From contig NZ_JAMDLI010000007.1 in assembly GCF_023721815.1 (NCBI RefSeq), forward strand, positions 888,497-952,496: 64,000 nt of DNA, in the 5' to 3' direction. The notes beneath the pieces are model-generated. The model saw nothing but the letters and a program-made list of their open reading frames with translations. It was not told the DNA's origin and ran no database searches. This document shows, piece by piece, positions 8,189 to 17,322 of the stretch. The translations under genes and the position numbers were made by a program. This DNA is from Pleomorphomonas sp. JP5 (GTDB lineage: Bacteria; Pseudomonadota; Alphaproteobacteria; Rhizobiales; Pleomorphomonadaceae). The stretch's first letter is position 1. Each line of letters opens with the position of its first letter.

Positions 8189-10492
8189 GTGAACATTGCG
8201 GTGGATGCCGGAGATCTGGAGCGCGACCCCGAAGGGAGGTCCGTGGGGCACGACTGGGACGCATACACCGTCGCCGATCGTGACGGCTGCCGCCGTATCG
8301 AGCTCGCCGTCGACGGCATCACGTGCGCCGCCTGCCTGACCGACATTGAGCGCGGCCTTCGTCGCCTGCCGGGCGTGGTCAGCGCCCGGGTCAACGTTGG
8401 AAACCGCCGTACCTCGGTCGTCTTCTCGCCCGACAAGCTGACGCCGGACGACGTGCTGGAGCGAATGGCGGCAATCGGCTATCCGGCGCAGCCGTTCGAT
8501 CCGGCGACACGACGCGACAACCGCTCGGCCGAGGCGCGGGAACTCTTGAAATGCATGGGCGTCGCTGGCTTCGGCGCGATGAACGTCATGCTGATGTCGG
8601 TCGCGGTCTGGTCCGGCAACGTCACCGACATCACGCCCGAGACGCGCGACTTCTTCCACTTCATGAGCGCGCTCGTGGCCATTCCAACGGTGGCCTACGC
8701 AGCCCGGCCGTTCATCCGAAGCGCCTTTGCCGCCCTTCGTCGCCGGTCGCTCAACATGGACGTGCCCATTTCGCTCGGCGTCTGCCTTGCGATGGGCCTT
8801 TCGATCTTCAACACGCTTAACCACGCGCTCGAGGCCTACTTCGACAGTGCGCTGATGCTGTTGTTCTTTCTGCTGCTCGGCCGGTTCCTCGACGAGAACA
8901 TGCGCCGCCGCACGGCGGTGGAGGCGGAGACGCTGGCGACGCTCAGGGCCGACTCGGCGCTGAAACGTGGGGGCGACGGCGATCTGGTGCGCGTGCCGCT
9001 CAGCGCCGTGCATCCGGGCGATATCGTGGTCGTGCGGCCTGGCGAGCGGTTGCCGGTCGACGGCGAGGTTCTCTCCGGCCAGTCCGACGTCGATCGCAGT
9101 CTGGTCACGGGCGAGACGCTTCCCGTGTCGGTCGCGCCCGGCGATGTCGTTCACGCCGGTACGCTGAACGGCGCCGGCCTGCTGACCGTGGTGGTGACCG
9201 CCGCCGTCGAGGGCACGCTGATGGCCGAGATCGAGCGGCTGATCGGCGAGGCGCAATCGGCGAAGTCCGGCACGCTCCGTCTGGCCGACCGCGCCGCGCG
9301 CGCCTATGCGCCGGTGGTCCACCTGTCCGCATTGCTCACTGCCATCGGCTGGCTCGCCGTCGGCGCGGGCTGGCATACGGCCTTGGTCAACGCCATCGCC
9401 GTCCTGATCATCACCTGCCCATGCGCCCTGGCCCTTGCCGTGCCGGCGGTGCAGGTGACCGCCGCCGGGCGGTTCTTCCGCAACGGCATCCTGCTCAATG
9501 CCGGTGCCGCCATCGAGCGCTTTGCGCGCGTCGACACCGTCGTTTTCGACAAGACGGGAACCCTGACCAGTCCCGAACCACTGCTGGCCAATCGGTCCGA
9601 CATATCCGACGATCTTTTGGAGTTGGCCGGCCGGCTTGCCCGCTCGAGCCGGCATCCCCTGGCCGAGGCATTGGCTCGCGCATCCGGTGCCTGTGGCGCT
9701 CTGGAGGGAGCCCGCGAGGTGACGGGTGAGGGTGTGACCGTTGATCTTGAGGGACGCACCTTACGGCTCGGATCTCTTTCCTTTTGCGAGGTGAACGACG
9801 CCGCCGCGGCCCCGGTGCTCCTCGCGCATCCCGATGCTTCGCTCATCGCCTTTTCCGATGGCGAACGGAAGGCGGTGTTCGCTTTTGCCCAACGCCTCAA
9901 GGCTGACGCGATCGAGATTGCGTCCGAACTCCGCGCGAGGGGCTGTCGCCTGATGATCCTGTCGGGTGACCGTGAGGCGGCCGTGTCGGTCGTGGCGGCA
10001 AGGCTCGGCATTTCCGACTGGCAGGCCGAGGTCGATCCCGCCGGCAAGATTGCTCGGCTTGAAGCGCTGAAGGCGGAGGGGAGGCGCGTGTTGATGGTCG
10101 GCGACGGCCTGAATGACGCGCCTTCGCTGGCCGCCGCCTACGTGTCGCTGTCACCTGTGTCGGCGGCCCATCTTGCGCAGGCAGCCTCCGACGCCGTCTT
10201 CCTTGGCGAGAGTTTGAGGCCGGTGATCACGGCCCTGGACGTCTCGCATGCCGCTTACAGGCTGATGAAACAGAATCTCTGGACCGCAGTCGGCTATAAT
10301 CTCGTCGCGGTGCCGATCGCCGTCCTGGGCTATGTCACGCCGCTCATTGCCGCCGTGGCGATGTCGGGTTCCTCGTTGATCGTGACGCTCAACGCCTTGC
10401 GCCTCCGCCGCGTCGCCATGCCCCCGGCCATACGGCCGCCGGCGGCGGTGGCGGCCGCTCGCGAGGACATGGCTGGGGATGATCGGGTATGA
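8189..10492 (+). CDS. ccoI: copper-transporting P-type ATPase CcoI (FixI)
   Basis: P1B-type ATPase of 767 residues that exports copper for the CuB centre of the cbb3 oxidase. An N-terminal heavy-metal domain carries C46-A-A-C49. Eight membrane helices are predicted, with the C410-P-C412 metal-binding motif. The phosphorylation site DKTGT begins at about residue 454, and GDGLNDAP marks the hinge. Its end overlaps ccoS by 4 bp (ATGA), indicating translational coupling. Confidence 0.96.
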   Translation: MNIAVDAGDLERDPEGRSVGHDWDAYTVADRDGCRRIELAVDGITCAACLTDIERGLRRLPGVVSARVNVGNRRTSVVFSPDKLTPDDVLERMAAIGYPAQPFDPATRRDNRSAEARELLKCMGVAGFGAMNVMLMSVAVWSGNVTDITPETRDFFHFMSALVAIPTVAYAARPFIRSAFAALRRRSLNMDVPISLGVCLAMGLSIFNTLNHALEAYFDSALMLLFFLLLGRFLDENMRRRTAVEAETLATLRADSALKRGGDGDLVRVPLSAVHPGDIVVVRPGERLPVDGEVLSGQSDVDRSLVTGETLPVSVAPGDVVHAGTLNGAGLLTVVVTAAVEGTLMAEIERLIGEAQSAKSGTLRLADRAARAYAPVVHLSALLTAIGWLAVGAGWHTALVNAIAVLIITCPCALALAVPAVQVTAAGRFFRNGILLNAGAAIERFARVDTVVFDKTGTLTSPEPLLANRSDISDDLLELAGRLARSSRHPLAEALARASGACGALEGAREVTGEGVTVDLEGRTLRLGSLSFCEVNDAAAAPVLLAHPDASLIAFSDGERKAVFAFAQRLKADAIEIASELRARGCRLMILSGDREAAVSVVAARLGISDWQAEVDPAGKIARLEALKAEGRRVLMVGDGLNDAPSLAAAYVSLSPVSAAHLAQAASDAVFLGESLRPVITALDVSHAAYRLMKQNLWTAVGYNLVAVPIAVLGYVTPLIAAVAMSGSSLIVTLNALRLRRVAMPPAIRPPAAVAAAREDMAGDDRV

Positions 10493-10704
10493 GCGTTCTC
10501 GTCTTTCTCGTGCCGGCGGCGTTGGCCCTCGGCCTTCTGGGACTGGCCGCTTTCATGTGGTCGCTGAAGACGGGTCAGTACGAGGATCTGGAAGGCGCGG
10601 CCTGGCGTATTCTCGAGGACGACGACATCGAGGACGCGCCCCACTGTGAGCCGGAGGGCGCGCGCGGCCGCGTCCCGGAAGGCGAGCAACGTCGCAAGGG
10701 CTGA
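10489..10704 (+). CDS. ccoS: cbb3 oxidase maturation protein CcoS (FixS)
   Basis: A 71-residue protein with one N-terminal helix (VFLVPAALALGLLGLAAFMWSL), then the family-typical GQYEDLEGAAWRIL segment and an acidic stretch. CcoS is needed to insert the haem and copper cofactors in CcoN. The tail after about residue 50, rich in E, G and R, is longer than minimal homologues. It overlaps ccoI by 4 bp. Confidence 0.93.
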   Translation: MSVLVFLVPAALALGLLGLAAFMWSLKTGQYEDLEGAAWRILEDDDIEDAPHCEPEGARGRVPEGEQRRKG

Positions 10705-10737
10705 ACGCTCTCAACCTCGACCGATCGACAAACAAAA

Positions 10738-10772
10738 AACGGGACCGACGCCGTCGATCCCGTTCCGTTTTT
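10738..10772. terminator. bidirectional terminator between ccoS and hemA
   Basis: The stem AACGGGA (10738-10744) with TCCCGTT (10758-10764) is preceded by an A-run and followed by CCG plus TTTTT. It can therefore serve ccoGHIS on the plus strand and hemA on the minus strand. Confidence 0.75.
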
Positions 10773-10788
10773 CTGGAGCCGTTCGCTA

Positions 10789-12060
10789 TCAGCCGCCAGC
10801 GGCGCTGAAGATCTGCTGGCGTACCACGGTCTCGGCCTCCGGCACGCTCGGTTCGGAGAACGGCAGGTTGAGCGTTTCCCAAACGTCGACCAGCGCGTCG
10901 CGCAGGTGATCGATGACGGCGTCGTTGTGGAACGGCGTCGGGGTGATCCTGAGCCGCTCCGTGCCGCGCGGCACGGTTGGATAGTTGATCGGCTGGATAT
11001 AGATGCCGTGCTTGTCCAGCAGGATGTCCGTCGCCTGCTTGCAGAGATCGGCATTGGCGACCAGCACCGGCACGATATGCGTCACCGACGGCATCACCGG
11101 CAGGCCGGCGGCCCTCAACACCGCCTTGGTGCGGGCAGCCTGGCGCTGATGCGCCTCGCGTTCGCTGCGGCTTTCCTTCAGGTGCCGGATGGACGCGGTG
11201 GCGGCGGCGCAAAGGCCGGGCGGCAGGGCCGTCGTGAAGATGAAGCCCGGAGCATAGGAACGGACGGCGTCGACCAGCGACTTCTTGCCGGTGATGTACC
11301 CGCCCATCACGCCGAAGCCCTTGGCCAGCGTCCCCTCGATGACATCCATGCGATCCATGACGCCGTCGCGTTCGCAGATGCCGGCGCCACGTTCGCCATA
11401 CATGCCGACGGCATGCACTTCGTCGATGTAGGTGAAGGCGTTGTACTTGTCGGCGAGGTCGGCGATCTTCTCGATCGGGGCGACGTCACCGTCCATCGAA
11501 TAGACGCTCTCGAAGACGATCAGCTTGGCGCGGTCCGGACCGGCCGCGATCAGCAACTCCTCGAGATGCTCGAGATCGTTGTGCCGCCAGATCTGCTTGG
11601 AGACGCCCGACGACCGCACGCCGTGGATCATCGACGCGTGATTGAGCGCATCGGAGAGGATCAGGCAGTTGGGCAACAGCTTGGCGATGGTCGAGATCGC
11701 CGCCTCGTTGGAGACGTAACCCGACGTGAAGACCAGAGCGGCTTCCTTGCCGTGCAGATCGGCCAGCTCATGCTCGAGCTGGACCAGGGGATGGTTGGTG
11801 CCGGAAATATTGCGCGTGCCACCGGCGCCAGCGCCCATGGCCTCGGCGGCAGCCGTCATGGCGCCGATCACCTTGGGGTGCTGGCCCATGCCGAGATAGT
11901 CATTGGAACACCATACGGTGATTTCGCGCGTTCCGTCGCCCCGATGCCAGAGAGCGGTGGGAAACCGTCCTGCCATTCGCTCCAGTTCCGCGAACACGCG
12001 ATAGCGCTTCTCGTCCTGCAGCGCCTGGACGGCACTCTCGAACACGGCATCATAGTTCAT
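10789..12060 (-). CDS. hemA: 5-aminolevulinate synthase
   Basis: PLP enzyme of 423 residues that condenses glycine and succinyl-CoA to 5-aminolevulinate, the first step of tetrapyrrole synthesis in alphaproteobacteria. Family features include [12 protein letters not shown] near residue 51, [10 protein letters not shown], and the PLP lysine in [14 protein letters not shown] perfect FNR/FixK box lies 127 bp upstream of the ATG, so expression should rise with the cbb3 oxidase. It is convergent with ccoS across a shared terminator. Confidence 0.97.
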   Translation of the reverse strand: MNYDAVFESAVQALQDEKRYRVFAELERMAGRFPTALWHRGDGTREITVWCSNDYLGMGQHPKVIGAMTAAAEAMGAGAGGTRNISGTNHPLVQLEHELADLHGKEAALVFTSGYVSNEAAISTIAKLLPNCLILSDALNHASMIHGVRSSGVSKQIWRHNDLEHLEELLIAAGPDRAKLIVFESVYSMDGDVAPIEKIADLADKYNAFTYIDEVHAVGMYGERGAGICERDGVMDRMDVIEGTLAKGFGVMGGYITGKKSLVDAVRSYAPGFIFTTALPPGLCAAATASIRHLKESRSEREAHQRQAARTKAVLRAAGLPVMPSVTHIVPVLVANADLCKQATDILLDKHGIYIQPINYPTVPRGTERLRITPTPFHNDAVIDHLRDALVDVWETLNLPFSEPSVPEAETVVRQQIFSAAGG

Positions 12061-12496
12061 GATCGATCCAATCCCTCCGACGCCCGGCGGACTGAGCGTC
12101 TTTCCGTGAACGGATCGCCCTGCTACGGCCGACGGTCCGTCGTCTTTCCACCTACGATAACCTACGCATATTGCCGCAAGACGCCTTTGATCACGATCAA
12201 ATCATACGCTGTCTTGATCAAAGGGTCGGCGAAAAGACGGTGGGAGGCCCCGATGTCCTTGCGTGGTCACAGCTTTTTGAACGGGTCCAAAAACCCGGCG
12301 CATCTGTCTGAAACTAAAGCACGGCAAGGGTGAAGTCTCAAGCAGTTTCGTTACTCTCGCGCCATGAAAGGGTCCGCCGCGGCATCGTTGCCCGTCCTGT
12401 TTGTCCTTTGGTCGATGGCGTTGGCTCATCGCCGCGATCGTCATGGCGCCTAACCGCTTTTTCACCTTTGACTGATAAGGAGGTAGATGAAGGAGT
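12061..12496. other. hemA / receiver-gene intergenic region
   Basis: Divergent control region of about 435 bp. It holds the FNR box at 12187-12200 and a second TTGATCAA at 12214-12221. The receiver gene presumably has its own promoter further right. A 26-codon frame starting at 12253 follows GGGAGG, but nothing else supports it. No confident gene is seen. Confidence 0.5.
12187..12200 (-). promoter_or_regulatory. FNR/FixK box upstream of hemA
   Basis: TTGATCACGATCAA is a perfect match to the FNR consensus TTGAT-N4-ATCAA, 127 bp upstream of the hemA ATG. The TTGATCAA starting at 12214 may be an extra half-site pair. Activation of hemA by FnrL or FixK is known in alphaproteobacteria. Confidence 0.85.
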
Positions 12497-12997
12497 ATGC
12501 CGGTGCAGCTTGATCTGTCATCCCTGACCTTTCTGGTCGTGGAAGATAGCGCCTACATGCGCACGATCCTCAGGACGATGCTGCAAGGCTTCGGCGCGCG
12601 CCGCATCGTGGAGGCGGAAGACGGCGCGTCCGGCCTGGAAGCGATGGATCGCGCCAATCCGGATATCCTGATTCTCGACTGGGTGATGCCGATCCTCGAT
12701 GGCGCAGACATGGTGCGGATGATTCGTGTGCCGTCCAATCCTTTCGCCTATATCCCCATCATCATGGTCACCGGTCACACCGAACGCAGCCGGATCATCG
12801 AGGCGCGCCGTCTCGGCATCCACGAGCTGTTATGCAAGCCGATTTCGGCCAAGTCGCTCTACCAGCGCATCCAATCGGTGGTGCTGGCGCCGCGCGACTT
12901 CGTCAAGACGCCGACCTACTTTGGCCCGGCCCCGCGCGAGATTCGCAATCGACAGAACATCTGGCAGGCAAAGCCGGGCGAGAAGGCGGCATCCTGA
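12497..12997 (+). CDS. stand-alone response regulator receiver protein
   Basis: A CheY-like receiver of 166 residues with acidic pocket V-E-D (residues 15-17), phospho-acceptor D61 in LILDW, switch threonine in MVTGHT and conserved lysine in CKPIS. A C-terminal tail of about 40 residues (TYFGPAPREIRNR) is common in alphaproteobacterial single-domain regulators. No output domain and no adjacent kinase are present, so it probably works through protein contacts. AAGGAGG lies 13 bp before the ATG; a GTG at 12503 with AGGAG 7 bp upstream is an equally good start. Confidence 0.85.
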   Translation: MPVQLDLSSLTFLVVEDSAYMRTILRTMLQGFGARRIVEAEDGASGLEAMDRANPDILILDWVMPILDGADMVRMIRVPSNPFAYIPIIMVTGHTERSRIIEARRLGIHELLCKPISAKSLYQRIQSVVLAPRDFVKTPTYFGPAPREIRNRQNIWQAKPGEKAAS

Positions 12998-13110
12998 TGC
13001 CGTTGTGGCGCCCGTGTCATGAAACCCTTTCCCGTACTCCGCGTTAAGGGGCTGACGAAGGTTCTTTTGCCGCACTTCTGGCGGCCCGTCAGCTCTTCTG
13101 GAGGGACGAT

Positions 13111-13443
13111 ATGGTGCGCATCCCCGGAAGATCCGCTTTCCCGCCGATCGCTATCGCAGCGGTTTTGGGGCTGTCGACCCCTGTTGCCGCCATCGAGCTC
13201 CCCTCCGGTCTGCCCTCTGGCCTGTCCGCCTGCCTGGTCGGCCTCGGGTCCGGGGACGGTTCTCCGGTGTGGTCCCTGCTCGATGTGACGCCGAGCCGCA
13301 GCGTCGACCTCGATCTTGCTGATGGAGTCGGCATGACGGTTGCCTGCGGCACATTCGCAGCGCCGAAGAAGAGTCCTGCCACCACCATCACTCCCACCGG
13401 CGCAGTCGATCCGTCCGCCAAGGGGGATTTCGGCTCGCTCTGA
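13111..13443 (+). CDS. small exported protein of unknown function
   Basis: A 110-residue frame with an N-terminal signal peptide (PIAIAAVLGLSTPVAA, likely cleavage after AVAA-like VAA near residue 27). Two cysteines, in SACLVG and VACGTF, could form a disulphide. GGAGGG precedes the ATG. The C-terminus is Ser/Thr/Pro-rich. I recognise no family. It is convergent with the deacetylase gene, 15 bp away. Confidence 0.5.
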   Translation: MVRIPGRSAFPPIAIAAVLGLSTPVAAIELPSGLPSGLSACLVGLGSGDGSPVWSLLDVTPSRSVDLDLADGVGMTVACGTFAAPKKSPATTITPTGAVDPSAKGDFGSL

Positions 13444-13458
13444 ACGAGTGGAGCGCCT

Positions 13459-14163
13459 TCAGCCGGTCGGCGTGGGGAAGGCGGCGTCAAGCCGCTCGAA
13501 GCGCACGCCTTTGGCAAGAAGGATCTTGATGCCCTCGACGACCCCGGCTCCGGCGGGGCGTTCCGGATGGTTGATGTGGGCGATGATGACGTCGCCCGGT
13601 TTTGCCATTCCAACACGCTTGCTCACGGTCGCCGCCGGAAGTGAGGCGCCGACATCGGCATTGAGCGAGTAACCGGCGATTCTGTATCCAAGCCCGGCGA
13701 TCAGTTGGGTTGCATCGCGGCTGTAGCGGGCCGAGGCATCGCGATACCAGATGGGCGCCCGACCGAAGGTGGCCGAGACCGCGCCCGCGCCTCCCGTCAC
13801 CTCCTGCAACACCGCCGAAAGCGATCCCGCCGTCTGCAGGCCGAAGACGGTCGGGCGATCGGTGATGGCCGGCACATGGTTCTCGCCGTGGTTTTCTATC
13901 TCGAACAGGTCGGCATGCGCCAGAAGCTTCGTCGTGGCGACCGCGTTGCGCTTCAGCCAACGGTGCGTGACGAAGATCGTGGCAGGAACACGGTCGGCGA
14001 TCAGTTCGTCCAGGATGCGCTCGTCAACGCCCCCCGAGCAGGCGTCGAAGGTCAGGGCCACGGCGTGAGTGCCGGCCGGAAGAGTCAGGCGTGGCTCGAC
14101 GTCGCCGGCAATGGCTGGAGTGGCAAGCAAAGAAAGGAGGGGAACAGCAAAGAGCAATCGCAT
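13459..14163 (-). CDS. polysaccharide deacetylase family protein
   Basis: Exported NodB-fold protein of about 234 residues. The start at 14163 gives a clear signal peptide (MRLLFAVPLLSLLATPAIAG); the upstream extension of the frame is not protein-like. The first motif is LTFDACSGG, where the second Asp of the usual TFDD metal site is Ala-Cys; this occurs in a subgroup of the family. The His pair is in ENHGENH and the Arg motif in WYRDA. It probably removes acyl groups from cell-envelope glycans, but the substrate cannot be told. Confidence 0.8.
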   Translation of the reverse strand: MRLLFAVPLLSLLATPAIAGDVEPRLTLPAGTHAVALTFDACSGGVDERILDELIADRVPATIFVTHRWLKRNAVATTKLLAHADLFEIENHGENHVPAITDRPTVFGLQTAGSLSAVLQEVTGGAGAVSATFGRAPIWYRDASARYSRDATQLIAGLGYRIAGYSLNADVGASLPAATVSKRVGMAKPGDVIIAHINHPERPAGAGVVEGIKILLAKGVRFERLDAAFPTPTG

Positions 14164-14285
14164 CGCTCGGCTCCAGGTAATGGATGGCGGGTCGATGCGC
14201 TGCGGGCATGTCGAAATCAAGGCTGCCGTCATGCCGCCCAAATTCTGGAATCAAGACTCCGGAATTATCCACCGGAACTGACCCG

Positions 14286-14645
14286 ATGTCGTTCATTCCG
14301 CCGGCGCTACTCCCCGTCGTTCTGCTCGTCGCCTCCAACCTGTTCATGACATTCGCCTGGTACGGCCACCTCAAGTACCCGAACAAGCCGCTTTGGGCCG
14401 TCATCCTGGTGTCCTGGACGATCGCCCTCATCGAATACTGTCTTGCTGTTCCTGCAAACCGCTATGGCTTCCGCGTCTACTCGGCGGCCGAACTCAAGAC
14501 GATGCAAGAGGTGATAACGCTTGCCATCTTCATGGTATTCTCGGCCGTCTACCTCAAGCAGCCGATCACGCTCAACCACGTGGTCGGCTTCGCGTTCATC
14601 GGCCTTGGCGCGTATTTCATCTTCAAGGGGCCGATTCGGCTGTAG
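14286..14645 (+). CDS. DUF486 family small membrane protein
   Basis: A 119-residue protein with four transmembrane helices in drug/metabolite-transporter style: LLPVVLLVASNLFMTFAWYG, LWAVILVSWTIALIEYCLAV, VITLAIFMVFSAVYL and HVVGFAFIGLGAYFIF. The segment AWYGHLKY is typical of DUF486. The chosen start is the ATG beginning MSFIPPA. It ends directly next to tadD, which is convergent. Substrate unknown. Confidence 0.85.
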   Translation: MSFIPPALLPVVLLVASNLFMTFAWYGHLKYPNKPLWAVILVSWTIALIEYCLAVPANRYGFRVYSAAELKTMQEVITLAIFMVFSAVYLKQPITLNHVVGFAFIGLGAYFIFKGPIRL

Positions 14646-15122
14646 TCAGCTTTGGTCGCTCCTGGCCGACGCATTGGCGACGATCACCGGGTTGCCTGGG
14701 GCAAGGGCCAGTGCTTCGGCAAACAGAAGCTTGGCTGCCGCGCGATTGCCCCTATGCCATTGCGACCAGCCCATGTTGTTCACCACTTCGCCGCGCCGAC
14801 CGGCGATTGCAATCACTTGAGCGTAGGCCCTGTCGGCGACATCGAACCGACCGAGACGATCGGACGCCGCGGCGAAGCCGAGCCAGGCTTCCGGGTCGAG
14901 AGGGTCCTTGGCGAGGGCTGCCCGGAACGTACGCTCGGCGCCGGCGAAGTCACTCTGCCGAAAGGCGGCCTTGGCGCGATTTCGCAAGGTCGCTTGCTGG
15001 CTTGCGAACTGCGAATACTCTGGCCCACTGTCGATAAGCCCATCTTCGAAGGCCGTACTGCAGGCACCGAGCGGCAAGGCCAGCAGAAGAGCAACTGTCG
15101 GCAGGAAGAAAAGTCGATCCAT
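14646..15122 (-). CDS. tadD: TadD-like TPR lipoprotein
   Basis: A lipoprotein of about 158 residues. Start 15122 gives a signal peptide ending in lipobox LGAC with C21 as the lipidation site. At least two to three tetratricopeptide repeats follow (AKAAFRQSDFAGAERTFRAAL, AWLGFAAASDRLGRFDVADRAY, NNMGWSQWHRGNRAAAKLLF). TadD acts as pilotin for the Tad secretin at the outer membrane. It lies downstream of tadC in the same direction, with a 227-bp gap. Confidence 0.8.
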   Translation of the reverse strand: MDRLFFLPTVALLLALPLGACSTAFEDGLIDSGPEYSQFASQQATLRNRAKAAFRQSDFAGAERTFRAALAKDPLDPEAWLGFAAASDRLGRFDVADRAYAQVIAIAGRRGEVVNNMGWSQWHRGNRAAAKLLFAEALALAPGNPVIVANASARSDQS

Positions 15123-15157
15123 GGTGCATACCTTGGTGAAGTACTGAACGATAGCGA

Positions 15158-15349
15158 ATGCGCCATAAATTCGCGTCAAAAATTCCACTTCAATTTTACG
15201 GAGAAGATGAATCTAAGTCCCTGTTGGGAAACGCCGATATCGGCTACGCTGATCTCCAGCCATCCGAAGCCACCTTGCGGGTGGCCGAGAAGATCGATGC
15301 CGCGAACCCTCCGGTCCGGGCGCCCCTCGACGAGGCCGTAATACTCTGA
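15158..15349 (+). CDS. doubtful small reading frame between tadD and tadC
   Basis: A 63-codon frame opposite to the tad operon that ends next to the tadC stop. The second half (DIGYADLQPSEATLRVAEKIDAA) has protein-like composition. There is no clear ribosome site and no recognised family. It fills the tadC-tadD gap, which may simply be a leader or promoter region for tadD. Confidence 0.22.
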   Translation: MRHKFASKIPLQFYGEDESKSLLGNADIGYADLQPSEATLRVAEKIDAANPPVRAPLDEAVIL

Positions 15350-16348
15350 TCAGCTGTTGAACTTCACCACCACCGGCCAGATGGCGATGAATAGAACCAC
15401 CGGCAGGATGCAGGCCGTAACCGGCACCGACAGCTTGGCAGGCAAGGCGTAGGCTTTCTCCTCGGCGGCGGCGAGGCGCTGATGGCGCATGTCTTCGGCG
15501 AAGACGCGCAACGCATCGGAAAGGCTGGATCCGAGCTCGCGCGACTGCTGGAGCAGCGTCGCAAAGGCGCGCACTTCCGGAACGCCGACGCGGTCGGCCA
15601 GGGTTTGCAGCGCCGTTTCCATCGAACGCCCGGCCCGCACTTCGAGACAAAGCACCTGCAGATTGACGCCGAGCGCCGGGTACATCGGCGCCAGTTCCTG
15701 CGTCACGCGCTCAAGGCTGGCCTCCATGGAAAGTCCGGCGTTGGCGCAAACGCCCATCAGATCCATGAAATCGGGAAACGCAATTCGGTTCTGCCGAAGC
15801 ACCGTCTTGGCGCTCCGGTCGACATAGAAGCTCGGCCCGAGATAACCGACGATAGCGGACACCATCAGGATGAGAAGCAGCTTCGTCACCTCGGGATGGA
15901 AACCGGCGGCAGTCAGCAGCAACAGCACGACGAGCGGCACTACGGCGGCTCCCGCGAGGCGGGCAAGAAAGAACACGGCAACGGCGTGAGGGGAAAACAG
16001 GCCGGCGCGGATCATCCTCTGCCGGGCCAACTTCATCTTGCCGGCGTCGCCGCTGCTGACGATGTTGTTTGCCTGGGAGATCAAGCGCTCAAGCTTCGGT
16101 GGCAGGCGATTGTCCTCAGGTCCGAGGCCCAGGTCCGACAGCGGATCGTCGCTCGCTTCTTCCGCCGACGTTTCTCGTTTCGGCGACGGCATATCGATCT
16201 TGAGGCGGCGTCTCACGCGCCCTCGACGCGACAGCGAACTTGCGATTGTCGCGGCGATGCTCGTCAGCATGGCCACGAAGGCGACGAGCGCCACGAGCTC
16301 CGGTCGGGCATTGGCGATATCGAGCGCGGAGAGAACGACGTCGGGCAT
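15350..16348 (-). CDS. tadC: Tad pilus inner-membrane platform protein TadC
   Basis: A protein of 332 residues with a type II secretion F domain (about residues 180-305) and four hydrophobic segments. With TadB it forms the inner-membrane platform for Flp pilus assembly. It is 7 bp downstream of tadB in standard order. Confidence 0.93.
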   Translation of the reverse strand: MPDVVLSALDIANARPELVALVAFVAMLTSIAATIASSLSRRGRVRRRLKIDMPSPKRETSAEEASDDPLSDLGLGPEDNRLPPKLERLISQANNIVSSGDAGKMKLARQRMIRAGLFSPHAVAVFFLARLAGAAVVPLVVLLLLTAAGFHPEVTKLLLILMVSAIVGYLGPSFYVDRSAKTVLRQNRIAFPDFMDLMGVCANAGLSMEASLERVTQELAPMYPALGVNLQVLCLEVRAGRSMETALQTLADRVGVPEVRAFATLLQQSRELGSSLSDALRVFAEDMRHQRLAAAEEKAYALPAKLSVPVTACILPVVLFIAIWPVVVKFNS

Positions 16349-16355
16349 TGAGACC

Positions 16356-17315
16356 TCAGAAGCGGAAGCTGATCATCTTCTTCATCATCAGGTTGCCGAC
16401 ACCGAGCCAGGTAACGGCGCCGACGAGCCCCCAGGTGGTCATCGGCTTTCCCCACACCGAACCGTAGTAGTCGGGCGACATGAAGTTGAGGGCAACGAAC
16501 AGCAGGACCGGCATGGCCGTGAGAAAGACGGCGGAAATCCGGCCCTCGGCGGAGATCGACCGGATCTTGCGCCGCATCTTGATGCGCTGCCGGATCACGT
16601 CGGTAAGGTTTTGCAGGATCTCGCGCAGGTTGCCGCCGGTCGACGACTGGATCGATACGGCGGTCACGAACAGCGGCAGGTCTTCCTGGCCGACACGGGC
16701 CTGCATGTTGGCAAGCGCCGTCACGAGATCGGCGCCGTAGGTCACCTCGTCGGCCATCATCCCGAACTCGGTGCCGATGGGGTCGGGCATTTCGCGCGCC
16801 ACCATCGACATGGCCACGGGCACGGGATGACCGGCCTTGAGGCTTCGGACGATCAACTCGATCGCCTCGGGGAACTGCACGGCGAACTTCTCCTGCCGCC
16901 GGGTCCGCCGCATGCGGAGCGCCATGACGGGGATGACGAAACCGCCGATCGGAAACGCGAGGGCGGTCTGCGCGAGGTCATGGTCAGTAAGGTTGAAGAC
17001 CAGGCCCGAGACGATGAGGCCGGTGGCGGCAAACACCAGCATCAGCTTGGTGAGGCCTATGGTGATGCCGCACTGAACGATCAGTCGACCGAGCCAGGCG
17101 AGGTGGCTCGGCATGCCGCCGGAGGCGGTCAGTCCACGCTCGCGCCTGAGCAGGATCATGACCTCTTGCCGATTGGCGTCGGGTGCCGACACTCGAAGCC
17201 GGCGATTGATCTGGCGGCGGTTGGCGCTGGCATTCACGGTCAGGAGATACACCGCTTCCGCCAGAAAGGCGGCGGCGAAACCGGCGAACCCGTAGAAGAG
17301 GTGCATCTCGTTCAT
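16356..17315 (-). CDS. tadB: Tad pilus inner-membrane platform protein TadB
   Basis: A T2SSF-domain protein of about 319 residues. The start at 17315 (MNEMHLFYGFAGF) is 8 bp after the cpaF stop; a longer upstream frame would overlap cpaF and is not protein-like. An N-terminal helix is followed by a cytoplasmic stretch. The F domain contains PEAIELIVRSLKAGHPVPVAM, with further helices at the C-terminus. Confidence 0.93.
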   Translation of the reverse strand: MNEMHLFYGFAGFAAAFLAEAVYLLTVNASANRRQINRRLRVSAPDANRQEVMILLRRERGLTASGGMPSHLAWLGRLIVQCGITIGLTKLMLVFAATGLIVSGLVFNLTDHDLAQTALAFPIGGFVIPVMALRMRRTRRQEKFAVQFPEAIELIVRSLKAGHPVPVAMSMVAREMPDPIGTEFGMMADEVTYGADLVTALANMQARVGQEDLPLFVTAVSIQSSTGGNLREILQNLTDVIRQRIKMRRKIRSISAEGRISAVFLTAMPVLLFVALNFMSPDYYGSVWGKPMTTWGLVGAVTWLGVGNLMMKKMISFRF

Positions 17316-17322
17316 CTCGGCC

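Noticed and set aside
10906..12333. 475-codon plus-strand frame opposite hemA
   Set aside because: Antisense shadow of ALAS, His/Arg/Gly/Asp-rich composition, no ribosome site.
12330..12527. 65-codon frame before the receiver gene
   Set aside because: No family, random-looking composition, overlaps the receiver start and its ribosome site.
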